Source: Hyphomicrobiales bacterium | GTDB taxonomy: Bacteria; Pseudomonadota; Alphaproteobacteria; Rhizobiales; Beijerinckiaceae | Length of the DNA: 64,000 nucleotides | Assembly: GCA_019075865.1 (NCBI GenBank) | Contig: JAGXAN010000002.1 | Location: 310,001 to 374,000, forward strand | Direction: 5' to 3' | In this document: piece after piece, positions 44,711 through 53,194 of the stretch | Layout: the number at the start of each line of letters is the position of its first letter | Numbering within the stretch: the first letter of the stretch is position 1 | Made by a program: the position numbers and the translations under genes | The notes under the pieces: model-generated | Told to the model about the DNA's origin: nothing | The model's input: only the letters and a program-made list of their open reading frames with translations | Databases searched by the model: none

Positions 44711-44732
44711 GGTAGTGTCTCAGTTTGAAATC
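44711..44732 (+). repeat. Left terminal inverted repeat of the 409-bp element
   Basis: 22 bp, perfectly complementary to 45098-45119. It begins GGTAGTGTCTCAGTTTG. The left 8-bp target copy precedes it and contains the ihfA stop codon. Confidence 0.92.
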
Positions 44733-44837
44733 TGAACGGTTGATTTCTTATAGGGGCCACGAACGCAGGAAAGCGATGCGCCCAATCATCACAGCAGCAC
44801 CGATGACGTCGCCTGGGCCTTCTGGTCTTTAGGTCCG

Positions 44838-45110
44838 GTGGGCATTGTTCACTACCTTTACCGTTGCAGCAAACGAGCCTGCGACCGCAAGTTTGTCATG
44901 TGGACCGAATATAAGGACGCTGGAATTCGAGGGGGCAGTCTGGTTTGGCTCTATGCGCTGCACCAGCGAGACGTTGACCGCTACTTCTGTCTTATTCACC
45001 CAGTCTTTGAAGGTGTGAAACATGCCGCCTCCTATATGCTCACCGCTAAGAATATAGGAGTTTGGAGGCGGATTCTACAGGCTCATCAATCAGGCTGGAT
45101 TTCAAACTGA
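44838..45110 (+). CDS. 90-residue reading frame inside the inverted-repeat element
   Basis: A GTG-started frame of 90 codons that ends within the right inverted repeat. The product is rich in Tyr, Trp, His and Cys (for example YRCSKRACDRKFVMW). I see no DDE or other transposase motif and no helix-turn-helix. The frame remains open for more than 20 codons upstream of the GTG. It may be a remnant, a cargo gene or simply an open frame in non-coding DNA. Confidence 0.35.
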   Translation: MGIVHYLYRCSKRACDRKFVMWTEYKDAGIRGGSLVWLYALHQRDVDRYFCLIHPVFEGVKHAASYMLTAKNIGVWRRILQAHQSGWISN

Positions 45111-45119
45111 GACACTACC
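45098..45119 (-). repeat. Right terminal inverted repeat of the 409-bp element
   Basis: 22 bp, perfectly complementary to 44711-44732, ending CAAACTGAGACACTACC. The right 8-bp target copy CACTGACG follows at 45120-45127. Confidence 0.92.
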
Positions 45120-45196
45120 CACTGACGCGATAAATTGTGCGTGCTACCTTGAATGTGCTAAGGGAGTGGTTTCGCGCCCCGGATAGCAAACAATAG

Positions 45197-46375
45197 ATGC
45201 CTGAAACTTCTGCACACACTTTCGCAAAAACCTCCCTGCTGGGCATGACCCGCGCGGAACTGGCCGACGCGCTTGCCGCCATTGACGTGCCGCCGCGCGA
45301 GATCAAGATGCGCGTCGCCCAACTCTGGCACTGGATCTACTTTGCCGGCCTGCGTGATTTTGATGGCATGCTCAATGTCGCCAAGGCGCTGCGCGCCAGA
45401 CTGAGCGAAAAATACACGCTGGCCCGACCGGAAATCGTCAACGAACAGATTTCCTCCGACGGCACGCGCAAATGGTTGATGCGAATGCCCCCGGTTGACG
45501 CCAGGGACAAAGGCGCAGAAATTGAATGCGTCTATATACCCGAGCATGATCGCGGCACACTTTGCGTTTCCAGTCAGGTCGGCTGTACGCTGACGTGCAC
45601 GTTTTGCCACACGGGCACGCAGCGCCTCGTGCGCAATCTCACATCCCGGGAAATAGTCGCCCAACTCGTTGTTGCGCGCGATCAATTGGGGGACTTCCCC
45701 GGCCTCATCGCCCCCGACAATGGCCTGATTCCCGGCGACGGTGGCCGGATGGTTTCTAACATCGTGTTCATGGGCATGGGGGAGCCCCTCTATAATTTTG
45801 CGCATGTGCGCGACGCGATTGGCGTCATCAGCGACGGGGAAGGGCTGTCGCTGTCGCGGCGGCGGATCACGGTTTCCACCTCCGGCGTTGTCCCGGAGAT
45901 CGAGGCGCTCGGCAATGAAGCGGGCACTATGCTGGCCATATCATTGCATGCAACCCATGATGAATTGCGCAACACATTGGTGCCGCTCAACAAAAAATAC
46001 CCGATTGCGCAATTGTTGCAGGCCTGCCGCGATTATCCAGGCGCTTCCAATGCAAGGCGCATCACGTTCGAATATGTCATGCTCAAGGGCATCAATGACT
46101 CGCCCGCCGAAGCGCGGGCGCTGGTGCGCCTGCTCAAGCACATTCCAGCCAAGATCAATCTCATCCCGTTCAACCCATGGCCGGGAACTGCCTATGAATG
46201 CTCGGATTGGGAAGTGATTGAGCGTTTCTCCGACATTGTTTTCAACGCCGGCTATGCCAGCCCCGTGCGCACGCCGCGCGGGCGCGACATTCTGGCGGCT
46301 TGCGGCCAGTTGAAAAGTGAAACGGAGAAGTTGCGGGCGCGGGCCCGGATGGTGGTGGCCGAGGATAGCGTTTGA
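45197..46375 (+). CDS. rlmN: 23S rRNA A2503 / tRNA A37 methyltransferase RlmN
   Basis: A 392-residue radical-SAM enzyme that methylates C2 of A2503 in 23S rRNA and A37 of some tRNAs. The iron-sulfur motif is Cys130-x3-Cys134-x2-Cys137 (CTLTCTFC). Other landmarks are [40 protein letters not shown], and the C-terminal ILAACGQL with the methyl-carrying Cys. The stop overlaps the start of the following transporter gene. It begins 69 bp after the right target copy of the inverted-repeat element. Confidence 0.96.
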   Translation: MPETSAHTFAKTSLLGMTRAELADALAAIDVPPREIKMRVAQLWHWIYFAGLRDFDGMLNVAKALRARLSEKYTLARPEIVNEQISSDGTRKWLMRMPPVDARDKGAEIECVYIPEHDRGTLCVSSQVGCTLTCTFCHTGTQRLVRNLTSREIVAQLVVARDQLGDFPGLIAPDNGLIPGDGGRMVSNIVFMGMGEPLYNFAHVRDAIGVISDGEGLSLSRRRITVSTSGVVPEIEALGNEAGTMLAISLHATHDELRNTLVPLNKKYPIAQLLQACRDYPGASNARRITFEYVMLKGINDSPAEARALVRLLKHIPAKINLIPFNPWPGTAYECSDWEVIERFSDIVFNAGYASPVRTPRGRDILAACGQLKSETEKLRARARMVVAEDSV

Positions 46376-47286
46376 TCTTAACCTGGTTCTGGATCCCGTT
46401 CACCCTGTTTGCGACCCTCACGCAGACCTTTCGCAATGGGGTTCAGCGCAATCTCACCGGACACATTGGCACTCTCGCCGCCACCTATGTGCGCTTTCTC
46501 TATGGCCTGCCATTTGCCCTGCTGTTTTTGGTGATCGTGCACTTTTTCAGCGGCGATTCATTGCCGGTGGTGAGCGCGCGGGCCGTGATCTGGTTCGGGT
46601 TGGGCGGTCTGGCGCAGATCATTGCGACGGCCTTGATGCTGGCGGCAATGCGGCAAAAATCCTTTGTCATTACCATAGCCTATACCAAGACCGAACCGGT
46701 GCAGATTGCGCTTTACTCCCTGGTTTTTTTGCACGAGCGCGTCAGCTTTGTGCTGATTTTTGCGATTGTGCTGGCCACCCTCGGGGTGATGGCCATGTCT
46801 TGGCCCCGCGCCCCGATTATCGGCGATAATCAGCCGAAGGCGCTTGTTCGACCCGTGATTTACGGGCTGGTGTCGGCGGCGTTCTTCGCGCTTGCCGCTG
46901 TATGGTTCCGTTTTGGTATCTTGAACCTGACCGGAACGGGTCGCTTCATGGCTGCGACCACCGGGCTTGCAATTGGGCTGAGCTGCCAGAGCGCCATGAT
47001 CCTGGCCTATACATTGCTGCGCGACCGTCCAAGCCTGTATCGCGTATTCCAAATGCCAAAATTGGCAGCGACGGCGGGCGTTTTGGGCGCGCTGGCCTCT
47101 CAATTATGGTTTCTGGGCTTTGCCCTCACCAGCGCTACCAATGTGCGCACTTTGGCAATGGTTGAAGTGTTGTTTGCGCAGATTGTTTCAAGGCAGTTCT
47201 TCAAACAGGGCACAACACGGCGCGAGAAACTGGGCATTGCCTTGTTGATGCTGGGGGCTGGCCTTGTCGTCTGGCTGGGGGCCTGA
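46372..47286 (+). CDS. EamA/DMT-family transporter
   Basis: A 304-residue protein with about ten transmembrane helices arranged as two EamA repeats, typical of drug/metabolite exporters. It starts at a TTG that overlaps the rlmN stop (TTGA), so it is translationally coupled. Substrate unknown. Sequence marks such as [19 protein letters not shown] and [20 protein letters not shown] fit the family. Confidence 0.85.
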   Translation: MILTWFWIPFTLFATLTQTFRNGVQRNLTGHIGTLAATYVRFLYGLPFALLFLVIVHFFSGDSLPVVSARAVIWFGLGGLAQIIATALMLAAMRQKSFVITIAYTKTEPVQIALYSLVFLHERVSFVLIFAIVLATLGVMAMSWPRAPIIGDNQPKALVRPVIYGLVSAAFFALAAVWFRFGILNLTGTGRFMAATTGLAIGLSCQSAMILAYTLLRDRPSLYRVFQMPKLAATAGVLGALASQLWFLGFALTSATNVRTLAMVEVLFAQIVSRQFFKQGTTRREKLGIALLMLGAGLVVWLGA

Positions 47287-47294
47287 AGCCTTGC

Positions 47295-48614
47295 TTAGCC
47301 AGTGAGATCGGGTGGGTAATTTCCGGCAGGCGCCAGAGCCTTGATGCGCAGCGCCGCGATGCGGTTGCGCACCTTGCGCAGCACCTCGAAGCGGAAATTG
47401 TAAAAGGTGAAAATCTGGCCCACTTCCGGTATGGTCCGCGCCTCATGTATCACGAGGCCGGCGATGGTTGTCGCTTCCTCATCGGGCAATTGCCAGTCCA
47501 TCACGCGATTGAGATCGCGGATCGGCACCGAGCCTTCGACATGCACGGAACCGTCGGGCAGAATGCGCACGCCCGCGACATTGAGGTCGTGCTCATCGCT
47601 GATATCACCGACTATTTCTTCCAGAATGTCTTCAAGCGTCACCAGCCCCATCACGGAGCCATATTCATCCACCACCAATGCAAAATGCGTCTTGCGGCGC
47701 AAGAACGCCTGCAATTGATCCTGCAAGCCCGTCGTGTCGGGCACGAACCAGGGCTGGAGCGCAATCTCGGCAACATTGATCTTGTTCGTATCACCACCCA
47801 CGGCAGCCAGCGCCCGCAACAGGTCTTTGGCGTGCAGCACGCCTATGATGTTCTCGGTCTCTCCGCGCCACAACGGGATGCGGGTATAGGCGGAGGCGAG
47901 CACTTCCCGAACCAGTTCGCCGGGTGGCAGATCGACGTCGATCATGCGCATTTTGGTGCGGTGGATCATCACGTCGCTGACGTGCAGATCCCGCAGATCA
48001 AGCAGGCCACCCACCATATCGCGATCGGCTCGGGCCACTTCGCCGTCGCGGTGCATCAGGTCAACCGTGCTCTTCAATTCCTCATGGCCACTCGGTGCGC
48101 TGGCACCATCGCCAGCCACCACACCAAATATGCGCAGGGTCAATCGAACCACCCATTCGACACTGGCCAGAACCGGGCCCAGCATGGCCACAAAAAAACT
48201 GGCGAGTGGCGCAATCAGCAAAGAGGCGCGGTCGGGATAGGCAATGGCAAGCGTTTTGGGCAGGACTTCTGAAAATATCAGCAAAAGCACCGTCATCGTC
48301 ACGGCTGCATAAAGCACGCCGGTCGGCCCAAAAATATCCACCAGGGAATTGGTGGCGATGGCCGAGGCCGTGATGTTGGACAAAGTATTGCCCAGCAACA
48401 TGGTTCCGATGAACCGGGCGCGATCTTCCAGAAGCAGGATGACGCGGCGCGCGCGCGCATCCCCACTTTTTTCAAGGCTGAACAGCCGGGCTCGAGAGGC
48501 TGCCGTCAACGCGGTTTCCGCGCCCGAGAAAAAGCCTGAAAAGCCCATGCAGACGGCCACCACTGGCAGGGCCACCCAGCCTGACAGGCCAGCCGTTGCC
48601 AGACTAGGAAGCAT
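47295..48614 (-). CDS. CorC/HlyC-type CNNM-CBS membrane protein
   Basis: A 439-residue protein with a three- to four-helix CNNM (DUF21) domain (FSGFFSGAETALTAASRARL, TMLLGNTLSNI, FSEVLPKTLAIAYP), a CBS pair (VSDVMIHRTKMRMIDVD; then LVVDEYGSVMGLVTLEDILE) and a C-terminal CorC_HlyC transporter-associated domain. Members function in Mg2+/Co2+ efflux or Na+-linked divalent-cation transport; the older name hemolysin is misleading. The ATG at 48614 overlaps the aroKB stop by 11 bp, so the two are co-translated. Confidence 0.9.
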   Translation of the reverse strand: MLPSLATAGLSGWVALPVVAVCMGFSGFFSGAETALTAASRARLFSLEKSGDARARRVILLLEDRARFIGTMLLGNTLSNITASAIATNSLVDIFGPTGVLYAAVTMTVLLLIFSEVLPKTLAIAYPDRASLLIAPLASFFVAMLGPVLASVEWVVRLTLRIFGVVAGDGASAPSGHEELKSTVDLMHRDGEVARADRDMVGGLLDLRDLHVSDVMIHRTKMRMIDVDLPPGELVREVLASAYTRIPLWRGETENIIGVLHAKDLLRALAAVGGDTNKINVAEIALQPWFVPDTTGLQDQLQAFLRRKTHFALVVDEYGSVMGLVTLEDILEEIVGDISDEHDLNVAGVRILPDGSVHVEGSVPIRDLNRVMDWQLPDEEATTIAGLVIHEARTIPEVGQIFTFYNFRFEVLRKVRNRIAALRIKALAPAGNYPPDLTG

Positions 48615-50382
48615 GACCCGCCTCCGTCGCCAATTCGCGCACAAGCGCCTTGCGCACGATTTCCGCATCGACATTGCGCGCGATAAAGCTCTCGCCGATG
48701 CCGCGCGCCAAAATAAAGGTAAGTGCGCCACGCTGCACCTTCTTGTCCTGATACATGGCGTCGATGATGGCTTCTTCGCCGAAATTCCAGCCCGGAATTT
48801 CCCTTATGCGGGTCGGCAGGCCGACGGCACGCAAATGCCCTTCGACACGGCCCGCATCCTGCCCGCTGCAAAGCCCCATCTCCACGGACATGCGAAACGC
48901 GCAGGCCATGCCGACAGCCACACCTTCGCCATGCACCAAAACCTCGCCGTTGTAATGCGTCAAGCGTTCGAACGCATGGCCGAAAGTATGGCCCAGATTA
49001 AGCAGGGCGCGGTCACCGTGCTCGAATTCATCGCGGATGACCATCGCCGCTTTGGCACGGCAGGCAATGGCAATGGCCTCGTCGCGGGCTTTGCCGCCGG
49101 CAAATACCGCGCGCCAGTTCGCTTCAAGCCAATGAAAGAACGCGGCATTGTCGATCAAGCCATATTTGGCCAGTTCCGCATAGCCGGCACGAAACTCACG
49201 CTCTGGCAACGTGGCCAGCGCATCCGAATCGGCCAGCACCAGCGATGGCTGATGAAAGGCCCCGATCAAGTTTTTGCCATGCGGCGAGTTGATCCCGGTC
49301 TTGCCGCCGACCGAGGAATCCACCTGCGCCAACAGGCTGGTCGGAATTTGTACCATGCCCATGCCGCGGCGCACGCTGGCGGCGGCAAAGCCTGCCAGAT
49401 CACCGATCACCCCGCCACCCAGCGCCACAACCAGATCGCCGCGCTCCATCTTGGCACCGATGATTGCATCGCAGACCTGTGCAAAATGCGTGTAGGATTT
49501 GGTCGCCTCGCCCGCAGGCACGATGATCGAGCTGTAGCGAATTTGCGCCTTTTCCAATGATTTTTGCAGGCGCGGCAAATGGTGTCGCGCGACATTCTCG
49601 TCTGTTACGATGGCGCAGGCGGCACCCGGTTTCAGCTTCGCGATTCGCCCGCCCGCTTCCTCGATCAACCCGGCACCTATTTCGATGTCGTAAGCACGTG
49701 TGTCGAGTGCGACGTGAACCGTCGTGGTGGCTTCGGTGGGCTTTGGCGGCGTGGTTTCATTGTCCGTTGAAGGGTGGCGATGCAAGCCAAGATGGCGCTC
49801 CAGTGCGCGCACCGCCGCCTCGACCACCAATTCAACCGGCCCGTCCTGAGTTTGAACCGTCAGGTCAGCAAGGGCATAGATCGGGTAGCGCTCGTCAATC
49901 AGTCGTTGCAGCGTTGCTTCAGGATTGGGCGTTTGCAGCAAGGGGCGATTGGCACGCTTGCGCACGCGCCGCATCAGCACGTCAAATTCGGCCCGCAGCC
50001 AAATGGAAATGCCAAGCTCGGCAATCTTGTCGCGGGTCTGGCTGTTGTTGAAGGCACCGCCGCCGGTGGAAAGAATTTTCTGCCCGTCTTTCAAGAGACG
50101 CGCAACAACGCGTCTTTCACCATCGCGAAACGCGGCTTCGCCGTGAATAGTGAAAATTTCGGGCACCGTCATGCCGGAAGCGACTTCAATTTCGTGATCG
50201 GCGTCGGCAAAGGCCAAGCCAAGCCGCGTCGCCAGCCGTTTGCCAACCGAGGTCTTGCCCGATCCCATCATTCCAACCAGAACGACGCTGCGCCCCTGTA
50301 GCGCGGACACGATGTTCGCCGCTCGCTTATCCTGCGATGGTGCGGCATTCTGGGGGTCTCGCATCAGGGCCTGCTTGTTCAT
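48604..50382 (-). CDS. aroKB: Fused shikimate kinase / 3-dehydroquinate synthase (AroK-AroB)
   Basis: A 592-residue bifunctional enzyme of the shikimate pathway. Residues about 30-195 are shikimate kinase, with the P-loop GMMGSGKTSVGKRL (near 37-50), GGGAF at 107-111 and the lid RANRPLL. A Thr/Pro-rich linker at about 201-222 leads to dehydroquinate synthase, with GGGVIGDLAGFAAASVRRGM, QIPTSLLAQVDSSVGGKTGIN, and the metal-binding LNLGHTFGHAFE. Usually aroK and aroB are adjacent but separate genes; here the fusion is clean and in frame. It should catalyse the second and fifth steps of the pathway. Confidence 0.95.
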   Translation of the reverse strand: MNKQALMRDPQNAAPSQDKRAANIVSALQGRSVVLVGMMGSGKTSVGKRLATRLGLAFADADHEIEVASGMTVPEIFTIHGEAAFRDGERRVVARLLKDGQKILSTGGGAFNNSQTRDKIAELGISIWLRAEFDVLMRRVRKRANRPLLQTPNPEATLQRLIDERYPIYALADLTVQTQDGPVELVVEAAVRALERHLGLHRHPSTDNETTPPKPTEATTTVHVALDTRAYDIEIGAGLIEEAGGRIAKLKPGAACAIVTDENVARHHLPRLQKSLEKAQIRYSSIIVPAGEATKSYTHFAQVCDAIIGAKMERGDLVVALGGGVIGDLAGFAAASVRRGMGMVQIPTSLLAQVDSSVGGKTGINSPHGKNLIGAFHQPSLVLADSDALATLPEREFRAGYAELAKYGLIDNAAFFHWLEANWRAVFAGGKARDEAIAIACRAKAAMVIRDEFEHGDRALLNLGHTFGHAFERLTHYNGEVLVHGEGVAVGMACAFRMSVEMGLCSGQDAGRVEGHLRAVGLPTRIREIPGWNFGEEAIIDAMYQDKKVQRGALTFILARGIGESFIARNVDAEIVRKALVRELATEAGHAS

Positions 50383-50601
50383 CTCTCATAGGGGTCATTG
50401 GCAAAGCCAAGGGGCTGGCCACGTTTTAATGCGCCGGTTGGCAACGCATTGAAAGCATACATTAGCATGCCATTGCCAGTATTTTAAGCCATTCCCTGCG
50501 AACCAATGCAGCCGGGCTTCACAATAATATCGCCACCAGCGATTGCCAAACGGTCGCAAAAAGATGTTAATCCAACGGCTGTCTGCATTTTGGAGAAATT
50601 G

Positions 50602-50745
50602 GTGCCAAACCTTTTCCGGTTGATTGTTGTGCTCGCTGTTCTGGCTGGGCTTGTGTTTGCGGGTATGGTGGCCTTGGTCAAATTTGTGCACCCCATGCCC
50701 CGTCCCATGACCCAAACGGTGCAAGCTTCCAAATTCGCCAAATGA
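50602..50745 (+). CDS. Small single-helix membrane protein before xerD
   Basis: A 47-residue protein starting at GTG, 6 nt after GGAG. One hydrophobic helix (LIVVLAVLAGLVFAGMVALV) precedes a basic and Pro-rich tail (HPMPRPMTQTV). Its stop overlaps the xerD start as ATGA, so the two are translationally coupled. Small proteins of similar shape seem common between aroK and xerD in Rhizobiales. Function unknown. Confidence 0.7.
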   Translation: MPNLFRLIVVLAVLAGLVFAGMVALVKFVHPMPRPMTQTVQASKFAK

Positions 50746-51704
50746 AACCGCCGGTTGACGCGCCTGCCGATCTGGGATTGATGGCCGCCTTTCTGGACAT
50801 GATTGCCAGTGAGCGCGGCGCGGCGCGCCTGACATTGGAAGCCTACAGGCGTGACATTTCCGAATATATCGGCTGGCTCAAGACGCGGGGCAGCAACCTG
50901 AAGACCGCCGATACCGCGCAATTGCGCGATTTCCTCTCCAGCCTGCAGCAAAAAGGCGTCAAGCCGGCAACCGCCGCCCGCAAGCTTTCGGCGCTGCGGC
51001 AATTGCATAAATTTCTGTTTGCCGAGGGCATTCGCAGTGAGGATCCGGCCTTGGTGCTGGAGGGGCCACGGCGGGGGATGACCTTGCCCAAGACGCTCTC
51101 TGTCGCCGAAGTCGCGCGGTTGTTTCAGGTTTTGCGTGAGGGGGAGGGGGATGCGGCCCGCAGCAATGGCGAGCAATTGCGGCAAGCGCGCATGTGTGCG
51201 CTCATGGAATTGCTCTATGCGACCGGATTGCGTGTTTCCGAATTGATCGCGCTGCCCAAATCGGCGGCCCGAAGCCAGTCTCCCCTGATCAATATTCGCG
51301 GCAAGGGCGGGCGCGAGCGCCTCGTGCCCATGTCGGATGCCGCCCGCAAGGCGATCAGCCATTATCAGCAATTGCTGGAGGCTGCGAGCGGGCCAGCCTT
51401 TGCCAGCCCGTGGCTATTTCCGGCGGACAGCGACAGCGGCCACCTCACCCGGCAGGCCTTTGCCCGCGATCTGAAACTTCTCGCCGCCATGGCGGGCATT
51501 TCCGCGGCACGGGTCAGTCCGCATGTCCTGCGTCATGCCTTTGCCAGCCATTTGTTGCAAAACGGTGCTGATTTGCGCGTGGTGCAGGAATTGCTGGGCC
51601 ACGCCGATATTTCCACGACCCAGATTTACACACATGTGCTGGACGAGCGCATGAAAGCCATGGTGAGGGATTTGCACCCGATGTCCGATGATCAAAATGG
51701 TTGA
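50742..51704 (+). CDS. xerD: Tyrosine recombinase XerD
   Basis: A 320-residue site-specific recombinase that with XerC resolves chromosome dimers at dif. It has the N-terminal SAM-like DNA-binding domain (RLTLEAYRRDISEYIGWL) and the catalytic residues: Arg in LLYATGLRVSEL, Lys in GKGGRERLVP, His-x-x-Arg in SPHVLRHAFASHLL, His in ELLGHADIS and the nucleophile Tyr in TTQIYTHV. Genomic position next to aroK is the normal xerD place in Rhizobiales, so it is a housekeeping gene, not a phage integrase. Its 3' end overlaps the next gene by 17 bp. Confidence 0.95.
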   Translation: MKPPVDAPADLGLMAAFLDMIASERGAARLTLEAYRRDISEYIGWLKTRGSNLKTADTAQLRDFLSSLQQKGVKPATAARKLSALRQLHKFLFAEGIRSEDPALVLEGPRRGMTLPKTLSVAEVARLFQVLREGEGDAARSNGEQLRQARMCALMELLYATGLRVSELIALPKSAARSQSPLINIRGKGGRERLVPMSDAARKAISHYQQLLEAASGPAFASPWLFPADSDSGHLTRQAFARDLKLLAAMAGISAARVSPHVLRHAFASHLLQNGADLRVVQELLGHADISTTQIYTHVLDERMKAMVRDLHPMSDDQNG

Positions 51705-52599
51705 AGTCGCGCAACCGGCCCCAAACACCAATCTGCCGCTCAAAGCCGACAGCGCGGCCCTGATGACGCTGATAGTGGCGGCGCTGGCCATGGGCTGCTC
51801 GCCGATATTCGTTCGCATCGCCGATATTGGCCCGTTTACCAGCGCATTTTGGCGGGTGGCGCTGGCCTTGCCGGTGCTTTGGTTGTGGTTGAAAATCGAC
51901 ACGCGCCGTCAGGGCGGTGCCCCGGATGCCTCATTCAGCCGACCGATCATTTATGCGGGCCTCGCCTTCACCGGGGATTTGTTTTTTTGGCACCTGTCCA
52001 TTTTGCACACGAGCGTTGCCAATGCGACATTCTTTGCCACCACCGCGCCGGTTTTCGTCGCGCTGTTCTCGTGGTGGCTGTTTGGCCATAGACCTTTGCT
52101 CGCCAGCATGTTCGGCCTGGCCCTGTGCCTCATCGGTGGCGCAGCCTTGGTGGCACAAAGCATGGAATTTCGCCCCGACCATGTGCTCGGGGATATGTTC
52201 GGATTGATTACGGCGGTCTTTTTCGGCCTGTATTTTCTGGCTGTGAACGCCGCCCGAAAAAGCAGTTCCGCCGCGCGCGTGACCTTTGAAGGGGCGCTGA
52301 TCACGGCGGCATGTCTTGGCGTGATCGCTTATGTTTTTGAGCCGCAATTCCTGCCGCACACGTGGCATTCAGCCGTGGCTTTGCTGGCTCTGGCGCTCAT
52401 CAGCCACGCCGGCGGGCAGGGCCTGCTGGCGCTGGCGCTCGGCCGTTTGCCAACGCTTTTTTCCTCACTGGTGATTTTCCTCGAAGCGATTGCGGCGGCA
52501 GCGCTTGCCTGGATTTTTCTCAATGAGCCGGTCTCTCCGATCCAGTTCATGGGGGGATTGCTGATCCTCGGCGGCATCTATATTGCCCGGCCTAAGTAA
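51688..52599 (+). CDS. EamA/DMT-family transporter
   Basis: A 303-residue membrane protein with ten predicted helices in two EamA repeats. The pattern AMGCSPIFVRIADIGPFTSAFWRVALALP, in shortened form MGCSPIFVRIADI, and the closing FLNEPVSPIQFMGGLLILGG are typical. Substrate unknown. Overlap with xerD suggests co-transcription. Confidence 0.85.
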   Translation: MIKMVEVAQPAPNTNLPLKADSAALMTLIVAALAMGCSPIFVRIADIGPFTSAFWRVALALPVLWLWLKIDTRRQGGAPDASFSRPIIYAGLAFTGDLFFWHLSILHTSVANATFFATTAPVFVALFSWWLFGHRPLLASMFGLALCLIGGAALVAQSMEFRPDHVLGDMFGLITAVFFGLYFLAVNAARKSSSAARVTFEGALITAACLGVIAYVFEPQFLPHTWHSAVALLALALISHAGGQGLLALALGRLPTLFSSLVIFLEAIAAAALAWIFLNEPVSPIQFMGGLLILGGIYIARPK

Positions 52600-52698
52600 G
52601 GCGCGCGGCGCGCACGAATTTGCAAAATTTCCGGTAGCACGCCGCAGATTTGAATGTATAAGCCTTTGGTAGCTAGAAAATCAGATTCCGGGCGGCGC

Positions 52699-53184
52699 AT
52701 GAGCTTTATTCGACTGGCAGTCCTATCCGCATGCGCGGCGCTGGCGGCGCTTTCGCCAGCCCATGCGAATTTTCGCATCTGCAACAAAAGCCCCAATCGG
52801 ATGAGCATTGCCCTTGCCTATATCGATGGCAGCGGCTGGGTCAGCGAAGGCTGGTGGAACCTGAAAACCGGGGCCTGCGACACCATTTTGCGCGGCCAAC
52901 TCGCGGCTGAATTCTACTATGTCTATGCGATGGACGAACATGGTGGCGAATGGAAGGGCAAGACCCCCATGTGCACGCTCACCCATCAGTTCCGCATAAC
53001 TGGCCGCGACAATTGCTATTCGCGCGGTTACGACCGCACCGAATTCATCGAGGTGGATACCGGCCAAAATGCCAAGGACTGGACGGTCGATCTTACCGAT
53101 CCGAACGCGCCACTGGTCGCCGAGCCGACGCCATCCACTGTCAACCCGTCCGCCCGCACGCCACCGACCAATCCCGTAAAGTGA
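52699..53184 (+). CDS. Secreted DUF1036 protein
   Basis: A 161-residue protein with a signal peptide (LSACAALAALSPAHA) and a DUF1036 domain: FRICNKSPNRMSIALAYID, GWVSEGWWNLKTGACDTIL, YYVYAMDEHGGEWKG and four conserved cysteines (likely two disulfides). It lies 10 bp before pyruvate kinase, an arrangement common in Rhizobiales. Function unknown. The ATG at 52699 begins the signal peptide. Confidence 0.88.
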   Translation: MSFIRLAVLSACAALAALSPAHANFRICNKSPNRMSIALAYIDGSGWVSEGWWNLKTGACDTILRGQLAAEFYYVYAMDEHGGEWKGKTPMCTLTHQFRITGRDNCYSRGYDRTEFIEVDTGQNAKDWTVDLTDPNAPLVAEPTPSTVNPSARTPPTNPVK

Positions 53185-53194
53185 AAGCAGTGCC

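Larger units (their letters stand above)
44711..45119. mobile_element. 409-bp element with 22-bp perfect terminal inverted repeats and 8-bp target duplication
   Basis: The ends are perfect 22-bp inverted repeats: GGTAGTGTCTCAGTTTGAAA and two more bases at 44711-44732, with its complement at 45098-45119. The flanks carry identical 8-bp copies CACTGACG at 44703-44710 and 45120-45127, the mark of transposition. A one-base shift (GGG...CCC ends, 6-bp ACTGAC copies) is equally consistent. The length is too small for a full transposase; the element is best described as a miniature or internally deleted insertion sequence. An 8-bp duplication occurs in the ISL3, IS66, IS256 and IS1595 families, but I cannot assign one. 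Confidence 0.9.

Noticed and set aside
50742-51704. Phage or island integrase
   Set aside because: Motifs, length and position after aroK identify housekeeping XerD.
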